From: Tiliqua scincoides | Lineage: Eukaryota; Chordata; Lepidosauria; Squamata; Scincidae | Reading direction: 5' to 3' | NCBI RefSeq assembly: GCF_035046505.1 | Contig: NC_089830.1 | Coordinates: 12,700,315-12,764,314 of the forward strand | DNA: 64,000 nucleotides | Shown here: one piece after another, positions 56,801 through 64,000 of the stretch | Position numbering within the stretch: the first letter of the stretch is position 1 | Layout of the letters: each line of letters opens with the position of its first letter | Notes under the pieces: generated by a model | Told to the model about the DNA's origin: nothing | Databases searched by the model: none | What the model saw: the letters and a program-made list of their open reading frames with translations, nothing else | Translations under genes and position numbers: made by a program

Positions 56801-59800
56801 TATTTTTATTGTTTCTAGTGTATAACTATAACACCTTCATCCCCATTTTGGGGGTAACTGAGGTGAGGTGATGTAATGGGAAGTCGTGGCCAATGGCCAC
56901 AAGGATCAGGGGAGCCGCAGGCTGAAAAAGTTTGAGAACCACTGCACTAAAAGACAGGACTAAGTCTAAATCAACTTTACAAGTAGTCATTAGAATGTTT
57001 TCTACCCCTACCACCTGATGTCCAAACCCATTTTACTTTAAAGCTCTTCCAGCTCTTTTCATCTCAGACTCCTGGAGAGGGTTGCACTGGTTTAAATTAA
57101 ATGTGTGAAAACTGAAACACGGAACATAAAAATGTGCTGGAAAAATGCAAAAGGTCAATTAGGGTTCTAACCTCTGCATGTTTAATCAGAAATAAGTCCC
57201 ACTGTGCTTAGTAAGACTTATTCCCAGATAGTAAGACAGACTATTCCCAGGTAGGGCCCAATCCTACAGGAGCAGGACTGTAGGGCCCAATCCTAAAGGA
57301 GCAGCAATCCTTAGGAGCAGGTACTTCAAAGGACTGCTGATGTATCCCATGATGGATGCAAGCAAGCTGAGGTCTTCTGCTCCAAAGAAGGGGACATTCA
57401 TCTTCTTCTCTGGCACAGACTTGAGAAACCCTGTGTCAGTCTTTCGAGCTTGACGGGGGAGGGGGGAGGATACAGCAGAAGAGGCATCTGCCGGTCCCAC
57501 CCCTTCCTGGGCCCATCCCACCCCTGTTCTGCTTTGGCTGGTACAAGTCCAAATAGACCAAGGGAAGGGAAGGGAGAGAGGATATTGGAGGGGGCACTAC
57601 CGCTGTTAACTTCACTCTCCCGTCCTCGACACACACACCCCTCTTGGTCCCCACGCCATTCTGACCTTGCTCCCTGGAAATATTTGCAATGAAGGGCAAC
57701 AGATAAATCCTTAAGCTGATGATGATGGTATAGCTTTGAGGGCACTGAAGAAACATCTGGGCAGTGCTGGCATAGATAGGAGAACAACTGGACAACTGCA
57801 AAAAGCCACACTCCTGGGAGCAGATCACATATTGGCACAATACCTCATTAGCTCCTAAAGTCTTGACTGGAATTCAAACTCCTGAGAGTCTAAATAAAAA
57901 ATGCCCATCTAAACACCTGGCAGACTGTGAAAATTGACTTATTAATTAATTAAGAAATGCACTTTTCAGATGAGCCCTGAAGCTGTGCCTGACGCAAGCG
58001 CTGAGGCAGGTACCTCTGGGCAGGGGATGTCTTCTGTCCCTTCTTTGCCTCCTGTGGTTCAAAAGGTGAGTTGGCAGGTTTGAAATAGCATGTTTGGAAT
58101 CAAGCCGGTTCCCTGTTCTAACTGTTCCACAGACCTATAATGTTGCCAGTCTTTTAACTCGCCCTCACGAAGGATTATCTGAATGCCAGGGGAAGCTTTG
58201 CTGCTTCGTTTCTGCATGTTGGCTGATGTTAAAGGCACAGCAGCAGTCCCATTTAAAACAGGCAGGTCCCTCCAAACCCCGCAGGCCGGATCTGGGGCTT
58301 AGGAGAATCCTCCCCCCCCCCCGAGCAGTACTTACCGTTCTGGTGTGCTGCGGCTCTTCTTCATCCCAGATTGGGATGACACAACGCTCCTGGCAGTTGC
58401 TTCTGCCCAGAAATCTGGGCGCAGTACCTGCTGGGGCATAGATGCGACTGCCCAGAGTGTTGTGCCACCCCAGTCTGGGGCAAAGAAGAGCTGTGCTCAG
58501 CTGGAATGGTAAATACTCTCTTAACAAAAGACAGAAGAAAAGAGGGAAGACCCTCTGATTCAGCAGCACAAGGAAGATTTTGACACAAATGATTTCGTGC
58601 AAGGAATTGTTGGCCTTGGTCTCCTCTGCTCACCCTTTCCCTTCTTCTCTTTATTTCTTTGCCTCTCTTTTGCACTGTCTCTCTGTCTGCCTCTGCCAAA
58701 TTCCCTCCTGTTTCCCTTACTCTTTGCAAGATCATCCGCTCCCTAGTCTGATCATGGAAGAGGGTCACCTTGGGCAGTCATTCTCTGAACACCTTGGGTG
58801 CCATCTGTGCTGAGGTGGGGTGGGCTACTTCTGCTGAGAGGATCTCCTTGGCTGTGGTGCCCTACCTGTCAAATGCTCTCCCAATGGAAGCTCATCTGGT
58901 TTCTACCTTGTCTGTTTGGGTACCAGGCAATAACCATTTTTATTTTGCAAGGTGCTTAACTGGGTTAGAATAGATGGTTTTAGTGCTGCCACTTTATCTG
59001 CTGTTTTTATCTTTGTGTTGCCTCACTGCTAGGAGGTAATTTGTTTTCTTATTAAATTTACTTTTAATCATTTCTATCCTGTCTTCCTTGCCTCTAAATA
59101 GCAAACCAACAAAGAAAAAAATGAATTAAAAAGCAAAACAATATAGCCAGTGTCGGTTGCCATTACTGAGTTAGGTGATCAGTGGCTGTGCACTGAGCAG
59201 GGGTTTGAAATAAGAGCCCAATCCTAAACCCTCCGAGCAATGGCGCTGGGTGTCACCAACGTACTATAAGGCACATCTACAGCACCCAGTGAGGAATGTC
59301 CATGAGCACTGGGCCTCAGCGCCAAGTGGAGATGCCACGGCTGTTGGCAACCTTCAGTCTCGAAAGGCTATGGTATCGCGCTCTGAATGGTGGTTCTGGA
59401 ACAGTGTCTAGTGTGGCTGAAAAGGCCGATTCGGGAGTGACAATCCCTTCCACACTGGGAGCAAGTGCAGTCTGTCCCTGGTCTGTCTCCCTGGCTGTGG
59501 GCCTTTCTTCTTTGCCTCAGTCTGTTGGCCAAGTGTCTCTTCAAACTGGGAAAGGCCATGCTGCACAGCCTGCCTCCAAGCGGGCCGCTCAGAGGCCAGG
59601 GTTTCCCACCTGTTGAGGTCCACCTGTTGAGGTTTGGAACTTTGTCCTGCCAGGTGATGCCGAGGATACGCCGGAGGCAGCGCATATGGAAAGCATTGAG
59701 CTTACTCTCCTGCTGTGAGCGAAGAGTGCACCCAAAGGTAAGTCACGACCCCAGGTGGCGGTGCAGGTTTTTGGGGAGGGGGAAGGCATTCCGGGGCGGG

Positions 59801-60349
59801 GTGCAGGAGTGACAGGCCCAGGGAGGGGTGGGACTGGTGAAAATTCTTTCCTCCATGTCAGGCTGCAAAGTGGCGGTTCAGCCAGCGCAGACTTGAGTAG
59901 CCCCATTGCGGGGCCTGTGCCCTGGCTTGCCCCTGCTCTTCAAGTTCCCTTCCAACTCTAATAGCATATGCTTCTTCCATTCTTCAAATGAATAAAATCA
60001 TTCCTCATCTTTCCAGGAGCTCCCTGCTGGATCTCAATTGGATCCCTGCAAATGACACACGGAAGCTGACACCTGTGCCCAGCGGCAGTCTTCCGTCCCT
60101 TCTCTCCCTCCTGTAGTTCACCAGGTGAGCCGGCAGATTTTTCAAAGCACACTTGGAGCTTGATTGGCTCTTCTTGTTTCACAGACTGCTAAGCAGCACT
60201 GCTGCCACCTTTTTCTCTGGCTGTGCTCCTGGGCTTGTCTTAGGAGCACAAAGATCTCCCATTTCCTTTCTGATGGTCAGAGCAGAGCCCTTGACGAAGG
60301 TTGGGAAGGTCCGTGGATGTTCAGAAGCAAGAGTTGGCTAAACCCCTAA
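35670..60349 (+). CDS. MROH-like HEAT-repeat gene, unit 2 (gene span, 5' end outside this unit)
   Basis: Second copy of the MROH-like exon series, with all exons of unit 1 plus three tail-exon cassettes (n1, n2, n3). All exons are open and all splice sites checked are AG/GT, so this copy looks capable of coding. The same phase conflict exists between exons b and c. A CR1 element of 2.46 kb sits in the intron between exons i and j on the sense strand. As in unit 1, no start codon or promoter is visible; sequence before 35,670 is repeat-derived, so this copy lacks its 5' exons unless they lie elsewhere. Confidence 0.65.
35948..36127. repeat. Fold-back element, unit 2
   Basis: Counterpart of 461-641; here the left arm reads atccaac and pairs perfectly. 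Confidence 0.8.
36332..36660. mobile_element. hAT-type MITE, unit 2
   Basis: Counterpart of 844-1,172. Confidence 0.75.
36667..36863. repeat. Fold-back element, second type, unit 2
   Basis: Counterpart of 1,179-1,376. Confidence 0.75.
37806..38005 (+). mobile_element. tRNA-derived SINE, unit 2
   Basis: Counterpart of 2,907-3,110 with the same A and B boxes. Confidence 0.75.
38240..38348 (+). CDS. MROH-like exon b, unit 2
   Basis: 109 bp; reads ACQEHWPVVFACADTTLLLE then ALLYEMRGKPEEQTSV. One replacement (Q to R) and two synonymous changes relative to unit 1. Confidence 0.7.
38675..38903. mobile_element. hAT-type MITE (GTGCCATGGCACA family), unit 2
   Basis: Counterpart of 3,780-4,008. Confidence 0.85.
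39176..39341 (+). CDS. Possible MROH-like exon c, unit 2
   Basis: 166 bp, open in the same single frame as in unit 1 (YALPEDRKDRENTLSHYHYP...), ending CTGCAG before gtgaga. 5' border uncertain for the reason given for unit 1. Confidence 0.45.
39670..39750 (+). CDS. MROH-like exon d1, unit 2
   Basis: 81 bp, phase 0-0, reads LREMSRCMHTGSHPLLHDIL then VQDKEEA. Confidence 0.6.
39789..39925 (+). CDS. MROH-like exon d2, unit 2
   Basis: 137 bp; protein identical to unit 1 (two synonymous differences). Confidence 0.75.
40160..40780. repeat. Fold-back element broken by a local duplication with SINE, unit 2
   Basis: 130 bp (40,203-40,332) are repeated at 40,651-40,780. Between them lie 318 bp (40,333-40,650) holding a third copy of the SINE-bearing DNA seen at 2,907-3,221 and 37,806-38,110. 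Confidence 0.85.
41042..41164 (+). CDS. MROH-like exon e, unit 2
   Basis: 123 bp; reads EPLETLQLLSNIVRTVTEET then ECWDQLSSPQCF. The first half carries K/E, C/S, M/V, S/T and S/T differences from unit 1; the second half is identical. Confidence 0.75.
41317..41434 (+). CDS. MROH-like exon f, unit 2
   Basis: 118 bp, identical to unit 1 at every base, including the polypyrimidine tract. Confidence 0.8.
41512..41688. mobile_element. hAT-type MITE, unit 2
   Basis: Counterpart of 6,162-6,339 with the same ends. Confidence 0.9.
42286..42423 (+). CDS. MROH-like exon g, unit 2
   Basis: 138 bp, phase 0-0; reads LLLNRVKELGNILTKDSLLQ then WLDHGKLGVRKLSLSGLSSL. Twelve base differences from unit 1, most synonymous. 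Confidence 0.8.
43501..43677 (+). CDS. MROH-like exon h, unit 2
   Basis: 177 bp; reads MKSPWCIQLALFNQLGMRKP and later YIKILSATYSTLVDH. S/R, E/K, R/K, M/I and A/T differences from unit 1. Confidence 0.82.
43961..44250 (+). mobile_element. CR1 3' end fragment, unit 2
   Basis: Unit 2 counterpart of 8,601-8,890, ending ttcttatgttctta. Confidence 0.88.
44314..44466 (+). CDS. MROH-like exon i, unit 2
   Basis: 153 bp; protein as in unit 1 apart from KSQVVE for KSEVVE. Confidence 0.82.
45636..45778 (-). mobile_element. 5S-derived SINE, unit 2
   Basis: Unit 2 counterpart of 10,324-10,467. Its 5' end contributes the first codons of the chance open frame that runs into the CR1. Confidence 0.88.
46137..48593 (+). 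mobile_element. 5'-truncated CR1 LINE with open reverse transcriptase, unit 2 only
   Basis: 2,457 bp flanked by TATGCTG (46,130-46,136 and 48,594-48,600); the empty site is at about 10,808 in unit 1. The coding part starts at the tip of the endonuclease (LGNNDHAAIRF, the SDH-like motif) and runs without a stop to 48,331 through the complete reverse transcriptase: KSPGPDGIHPRV, YRPVSLTSIPGK, DFQKAFDTVPH, GVPQGSVLGP, FADDTKLF (FADD at 47,510-47,521) and the CR1 C-terminus ending EEKSIMGYKP. The 3' end has the ATGTTCTT-type tail preceded by a small palindrome. The reading frame extends upstream to 45,767 only because flanking DNA happens to be open, so that part is not protein of the element. 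Confidence 0.95.
48694..49021. mobile_element. hAT-type non-autonomous element next to exon j, unit 2
   Basis: Perfect 15-bp inverted ends CAGGGGTCTCCAAAC / GTTTGGAGACCCCTG and a perfect 8-bp target repeat CCTTAGGA (48,686-48,693; 49,022-49,029). This fixes the hAT superfamily. Confidence 0.93.
49060..49164 (+). CDS. MROH-like exon j, unit 2
   Basis: 105 bp; reads EAMAYLRVLVPRVRRYVKSQ then SHDLHFVLYHVAKHL. Acceptor 38 bp after the end of a hAT-type element with perfect terminal repeats. Confidence 0.75.
50010..50115 (+). CDS. Probable MROH-like exon k, unit 2
   Basis: 106 bp, identical to unit 1; acceptor reads tctggaag instead of tctgcaag. Confidence 0.55.
50480..50857. mobile_element. hAT-type element, unit 2
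   Basis: Counterpart of 12,709-13,066, keeping a 19-20-bp stretch that unit 1 lost. Confidence 0.65.
51297..52062 (-). mobile_element. L1 LINE 3' fragment, unit 2
   Basis: Counterpart of 13,500-14,270 in the same host element. Confidence 0.85.
52543..52605 (+). CDS. Probable MROH-like exon l, unit 2
   Basis: 63 bp, phase 1-1; reads HLAHINGRFLRGEDFPAYFT. S/R and M/T differences from unit 1. Confidence 0.55.
53476..53660 (+). CDS. MROH-like exon m, unit 2 (fast-diverging)
   Basis: 185 bp, two codons longer than in unit 1. Reads LQNETRDVTEEGRLVGAATK then TLLHRVFREHSKKGIQGFMS. Strongly changed relative to unit 1 while both flanking introns match closely. Confidence 0.7.
54704..54787 (+). CDS. 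Tail-exon cassette n1, unit 2 only
   Basis: 84 bp between ccttttcag and gtgagt, phase 0-0. Reads IFPVTGSQLKPSTSRTSSVP then SLLCILQT, Ser/Pro/Thr-rich. Shares the SSVPSL core and the intron start with cassettes n3 and n4. It lies in the ~4 kb absent from unit 1. Confidence 0.5.
55169..55833. mobile_element. hAT-type element of the same family, undivided
   Basis: Starts cagtgtttctcaaactgtgg and ends ggtttgagaagtgta; internal ends match those at 13,403-14,499. Its middle is an AT-rich tract (55,240-55,440) of TATA/AATATA repeats. Confidence 0.7.
56005..56106 (+). CDS. Tail-exon cassette n2, unit 2 only
   Basis: 102 bp between tttttccag and gtgagt, phase 0-0. Reads AGPEDASAIKNCKSNVEANV then CGQTVTLPLPPSPK. 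The following intron starts gtgagttagcaggtttt, matching cassettes n3 and n4. Absent from unit 1. Confidence 0.5.
56376..56512 (-). mobile_element. CR1 3' tail fragment
   Basis: Reverse complement of the CR1 3' end (ataagaacataagaacagcc, then ggcccatctagtccaacttc). It lies in the block missing from unit 1. Confidence 0.85.
57970..58065 (+). CDS. Tail-exon cassette n3, unit 2
   Basis: 96 bp between cttttcag and gtgagt, phase 0-0. Reads MSPEAVPDASAEAGTSGQGM then SSVPSLPPVVQK. Unit 1 keeps only the first 15 or so bases of this exon (16,190-16,205), then joins DNA found about 0.5 kb further on in unit 2. Confidence 0.5.
59341..59755 (-). mobile_element. RTE-like LINE 3' fragment, unit 2 (internal deletion)
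   Basis: Same insertion as 17,034-17,612. It has lost about 170 bp between a repeated cctgttgaggt (59,609-59,635), a deletion between short direct repeats. Zinc end reads CSQCGRDCHSRIGLFSHTRHC. Confidence 0.85.
60017..60124 (+). CDS. Tail-exon cassette n4, unit 2
   Basis: 108 bp, same sequence and same in-frame stop after ELPAGSQLDPCK as in unit 1. It may end the protein or may be skipped in favour of 60,185. Confidence 0.5.
60185..60349 (+). CDS. Possible last exon n5, unit 2
   Basis: Phase-0 frame after ttgtttcacag reads TAKQHCCHLFLWLCSWACLR and ends RSKSWLNP at the same stop as in unit 1. Confidence 0.35.
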   Translation, partial: TAKQHCCHLFLWLCSWACLRSTKISHFLSDGQSRALDEGWEGPWMFRSKSWLNP

Positions 60350-60360
60350 AAGAGACAAAG

Positions 60361-60935
60361 GGCACAATCCTAACCGTGCCTTGGGCCACAAGTTTATTGC
60401 TCCGGCCCGGGAGGGTCGCTAACGTGCCAGAAGCCACAAGGAGATGCGCCAACACATGGAGGCTGAATCCAGCCTCTGTGGCGGCTTCCCTGCTGAGTCT
60501 TGCGATGGCCTGGGTGGGCCGATGCAAGAGTGAAAGGTAGGCGTGGGGGAGGCAGGGGGCGTCAGGGAGGAGGCAGGACAGAGGCATTCCTGGGTGGGGT
60601 GTGGGTGAGCAGTGGGCAGCCCCGGGGGTGGGCGGGGGTGGGCGGGCAGAGAGAGGTAGTTGGGCTGGGATCCGGCAGTTATGCCAGATCCCAACCCCTG
60701 TTCCCAGGGAGAACGCAGCAGTTTGAAGCCACTCCGCTCTCCTTGGATTTGTGCCACCTCCAGAGGTGGTACAAATTCAAGGAGACCCATACTGGCCAGC
60801 AGCTGTTACCCAGGGGTAAAGGGAAAAATTTTCCCTTGCCTCTGGCTAAGCTGCTTCTGGCCATAATCCTGCACTGGATGCAGCATAAGCCTCCTGGCTT
60901 GCCTGTACCAGCGCAGGATAGGATTGCACCCCAAA
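60361..60935. repeat. Long fold-back element, complete, unit 2
   Basis: Ends gggcacaatcctaacc and ggataggattgcacccc; internal hairpin ccacctccagaggtgg. Related pieces at 22,995-23,212 and 31,596-31,770. Confidence 0.75.
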
Positions 60936-61913
60936 ACTTGGATGAGAGGACCTCCCCCTGCCTCAGGCCATTCACAAAGGTATAGGGAGGAAAGTCTTGG
61001 CCCAGACATTCACCGTTGAGCGTCCTTCTCATACACCAGTATGAACACCCCTGGGATGACTGGCAGGGCAGTCGTGAAGCAGGTGCTTCCTCCTTTCCCC
61101 AATTCTGCCTTTCTGTCCAAGTCCAAATTGGTGGACTCCACAATCACAAGAAGTGGGTTGCAATCAACCTGGGCTCTGTTCCTGCCTCTTGTACAAGAAC
61201 GTACCTTGGGAATTTTACTCCTGAGAAGTTTGAGAACCCCTGCCATAGAGTGTCATGCAAAGAAAAGCAGTGAAAATTGCTGCACTACAGAGGAGACTCT
61301 CTTCCGTGATTGTGCATACGATTCAATTTTTACTTCTGGGGACAGATACATAATATGACATTTCTTGCCATCTTTCCTCCAAGGAGCTCAGCGAAGTGTA
61401 CAATGGTCTTGTCTCCCCAGGTGCGGGCACATGTGCTTATATGCCTCTTGGTAGCAAGAAAGCAAATCCATGCGCATAGAAAAGTGGCTTGGTTCTAGCT
61501 ATGCTAGACCCCTTTGCCCTGACATGCTTATTCTGTATGTGAAATTTATCCTGTCTGGAAGAATTCACGCAAGCCCCTTCCTGCATGTAGCCTGCCTCAG
61601 TGCAAATAATTGGGGGAGGATCAATTGGGAATTTCAGGGGTCTGGAGGTGACGCTTCAATGCCCTTGTCTCTCCCCGAGGTGATCAGCAGCAGCCGCCAG
61701 ATAAATCTTGCCCAAGTCAGCAAATATATTTGCATAAATGAGACCGTGTTTGTGTTTGTTCTTGGTGCGGAATGTGGGTTACCTTCCATTATTATTCATA
61801 CCTCAACATCTGATCCCCTGGCACCTTGCTGAGTTGCGTCTTAGACAAGTCCTCTGCCCCAAAGAGCTTACAGTGCAAGATGATAGGGAAGGCAAAAAAG
61901 AGGGAGAGATAAG
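60815..61913. other. ~1.1 kb present in unit 2, absent from unit 1
   Basis: Unit 1 goes directly from ...cccaggggtaaag (18,681) to gagagacaagggtaagg. The block holds the end of the fold-back element, an inverted copy of 31,386-31,600 and otherwise unrecognised DNA. I see no Ig1 or Ig2 exon in it. Confidence 0.8.
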
Positions 61914-62060
61914 GGCAAGAATGGGTGAGTGGAGGCAAATGTAGGGGTAGGAGCTAATACATAGGCCAGGCCTGAGTAGATCTGGGATGGGATGGGCACA
62001 TTGGTGTGGGTTCCGTCCCCCTTCTTGAGTTTTCAGCCTCTCTGCTCCTCTTTCTTGCAG

Positions 62061-62166
62061 ATCCCCCTGTCGTCATGCTGTCGGTGCGGCCGCAAACGGT
62101 CGCCGAGGGTGGCAAAGTGAGCTTTCTCTGCACGGCCACCTCCAACCCGGAGCTGACAGGCGACAG
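62061..62166 (+). CDS. KIRREL2: KIRREL2 exon, Ig3 first half, unit 2
   Basis: 106 bp, same as unit 1; [20 protein letters not shown] then [15 protein letters not shown]. Confidence 0.92.
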
Positions 62167-64000
62167 GTAAAAAGGCCAACAGACTCCAACCTCCCAGAGA
62201 TCACACAGCAATAGTGATGTTGCTGCGATGCCCTCTACTGGCAGCTTTGGGGATTACAATGAGCCGGGCTCCTCTGATGCCAGTGCATGCCTTCGCAGGT
62301 GGGCCAAAGGAGGTGTGCCCATTCCGGAGGCCAACGGGGACAGCTATGAGGCGATAGTCAATCAATCGTTTTTCATGGAGCCCGTGTCGTGCGAGGGCTC
62401 GAATGCCGTCGGCAGCACACTGGTGGATGTGCATTGTAAGTGAAGGAGGCAGGTTGGGTCTGTGTATCCTGGGATAGGTGGGAACACTTTGGAAGAGGAG
62501 GATGGACAAGGAGATGACGAGGGTGACCTTGGTGCCAGATTGGTGCCAGATACTGAGTGTGGGCAGGTCAGATGTGGGGCTCCCCCCACCAGGATCTTCT
62601 CTCCTGTAACCCCACTTGCCGTTCCAGCAGGTAGACCTCAAAGGCGTCCAACCTGCGACCATCATCGTGGTAAAAATTAGGCATCTGTGCCATATTTTTG
62701 ACACATTCACAGCTGGGTTTGCACCCAATTAGAGCGAGGTGACTAATATATCCATTACTTTTGCATCAATTTGCATATGAGTAAAAATAACCATTTCTGA
62801 AGCAAGAAAGCATGCTTAATTTGTTTTTTTATATTATGCACATGGATCAAGACCCTTAATTGACTATAAAGCTCCCCCCAATTAATTTTATAAGTACTTG
62901 TATGAAGCAGCACAGGCAGATGTGTATCTACATACAAATTTTTTGAAAACAAACTATTTAATACATGCATAAACACACGTTCATTCACACTATTGAAGAC
63001 AACAGTGTATAAAACTGCAGATTTTAAGAAGAATGTTTAATGAACTGCTTGTCAACCAAAAAGCCATTCACAAAGAAGGCAAGCGCTGTCTTTAAAAGAA
63101 AAAAAAGAAAATCCACTCCTGGGACCTTCTGCATGGAAAGCAGGTCTTTACTACTGAGCGATGGGCCCCCCTAACCCCTGTTTTCCTCTTTTTTCCTGCA
63201 GTTGGAGCCCGCCTTATCTCCCAGCCCAAGCCCCTGACTGTAGGTGTTGGTTCTGATGCCTCTTTCACCTGTACCTGGGCGGGGAGTCCACCTCTCACCC
63301 TAGCCTGGACCAAGAAGGAGTTCAGGTTCCCAAGTTGTGTGTAATTTACCAAACACAAATCTGGGAACACCAACCTCTACCCCCTCCTGTTGTCTCGTAG
63401 CACAGTGGGCCAGGTGGAAGACCATGGTGGTAGTAAGAGAGATATAGAACCTTTGCTTTATTCTGACTGTCTGCCAAGGTCAACGGGGGGCACCCCTTTC
63501 TGCCTTCCTCCCCACCTGAACTGAGCCTGGTGAACACACAGGACACAGTTTTGGTTGTGGCACCAGGAGACCCACCCACTTTGAATCCTCAGAAAAATTG
63601 TGAAGCCCTTCTGTCCAAACAGGCCTTCAGTTTAGGATGTTCTGTTCCCTGGTTAGATAACTGAGGCCGGGTATCCTTTTTTGGGCTGGAAAAAGAGCAC
63701 TGATCCCTTCATTTCAGTAAATAAATCTGAATTCACTTGTACCCACAGGTGTTGAGCAATGGAAACGCGCTACACCTCAAGGCTGTGACGCAGGAAGATG
63801 CCGGCATGTACGTCTGCAAAACCATCGTGCCACGCATTGGAGTGGCTGAGAAAGCACTAGCTGTGAATGGTGAGGGGTCTTGGAACCAGGTCATGCACAG
63901 CAACCTATTGCAGTGAGCCTGGCGGAAATCTGACCAGACCTGATTGCATCCGTCATTTTTGTCTTTTCCTCAGGGCCGCCCATTATGGGCGCGGAACCAA
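62061..64000 (+). CDS. KIRREL2: KIRREL2, unit 2, 5'-truncated and cut by window end
   Basis: Four complete exons and the start of a fifth cover Ig3, Ig4 and the opening of Ig5 of the NEPH family. At four positions where unit 1 departs from the family pattern this copy keeps the expected residue: WAKGG, SYE, VLSN and DAGMYVC. It is therefore the better-preserved copy. Like unit 1 it has no visible signal peptide, Ig1 or Ig2 exons, and the MROH-like gene ends 1.7 kb upstream on the same strand. Confidence 0.88.
62299..62435 (+). CDS. KIRREL2: KIRREL2 exon, Ig3 second half, unit 2
   Basis: 137 bp; [20 protein letters not shown] then [21 protein letters not shown] and Y match relatives. Confidence 0.93.
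63202..63325 (+). CDS. KIRREL2: KIRREL2 exon, Ig4 first half, unit 2
   Basis: 124 bp, same as unit 1, with the same weak donor (TTCAG then gttccc). Confidence 0.85.
63749..63869 (+). CDS. KIRREL2: KIRREL2 exon, Ig4 second half, unit 2
   Basis: Reads [20 protein letters not shown] then [24 protein letters not shown] and DAGMYVC match the family. Confidence 0.9.
63974..64000 (+). CDS. KIRREL2: KIRREL2 exon, Ig5 start, unit 2 (cut)
   Basis: First 27 bp after tttcctcag; reads PPIMGAEP and is cut by the window end. Confidence 0.85.

Larger units (their letters stand above)
53820..57822. other. ~4.0-kb block present in unit 2, absent from unit 1
   Basis: Unit 1 joins gtcacagaagg (16,037) directly to agcatatcacatat, matching 57,823 onward. 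The block carries tail exons n1 and n2, a hAT-type element, a CR1 tail and an AT-rich tract. Since it contains exons of the gene, loss from unit 1 is simpler than gain by unit 2. Confidence 0.85.
35488..64000 (+). repeat. Unit 2 of the direct duplication (cut by window end)
   Basis: Same gene order and strand as unit 1: MROH-like exons, then 5'-truncated KIRREL2. The right edge is outside the window. All shared exons keep the same lengths and splice phases as in unit 1, except the last HEAT-like exon, which is 6 bp longer. Confidence 0.93.

Noticed and set aside
57398-57840. 146-codon minus-strand open frame
   Set aside because: No splice sites, no family similarity and strong compositional bias; it lies in the block missing from unit 1.

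Overview
The window is vertebrate nuclear DNA. It has introns with GT-AG borders, short exons and very dense transposon debris, with no operons or bacterial signals. The repeat mix points to a reptile, most likely a squamate: a 5S-rRNA-derived SINE sharing its tail with an RTE-like LINE, CR1 and L1 LINEs, many hAT-type non-autonomous elements, and fold-back elements whose ends read 'caatcctaacc'. The exact species cannot be read from the sequence.

The window is built from a large direct duplication with a period of about 35.5 kb. Unit 1 starts at or before base 1. Unit 2 starts at 35,488 and is cut by the window end; base 64,000 matches base 20,781. Each unit carries, on the plus strand, the 3' part of a HEAT-repeat gene resembling the maestro heat-like (MROH) family. 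It is followed within 0.6 to 1.7 kb by a KIRREL2 (NEPH3/filtrin) gene that lacks its signal peptide and first two Ig domains. In unit 1 the KIRREL2 part runs to its stop codon (18,843-25,532). In unit 2 it runs off the window.

Region by region: 1-18,212 is MROH-like exons of unit 1. 18,843-25,532 is KIRREL2 of unit 1. 25,533-31,400 is repeats (minisatellite, an unidentified LINE, RTE-like tail, CR1 with a nested SINE). 31,785-34,660 is an inverted third copy of a 2.9-kb piece of the MROH-like gene. 34,660-35,530 is repeats. 35,670-60,349 is MROH-like exons of unit 2. 62,061-64,000 is KIRREL2 of unit 2.

The units are close (roughly 1-3% different in introns, by eye) but differ in discrete events. 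A solo LTR is present only in unit 1. A 2.46-kb CR1 insertion with an open reverse transcriptase is present only in unit 2. About 4 kb and 0.5 kb holding extra tail exons are present only in unit 2, and unit 1 also lacks about 1.1 kb next to KIRREL2. The most unusual signal is that some MROH-like exons (first, eighth and last HEAT-like exons seen) differ by roughly 9-13% between units while their flanking introns and other exons differ by 0-3%. This suggests exon-limited gene conversion from other paralogs and/or diversifying selection. An assembly artefact (two haplotypes placed in tandem) cannot be excluded from sequence alone.
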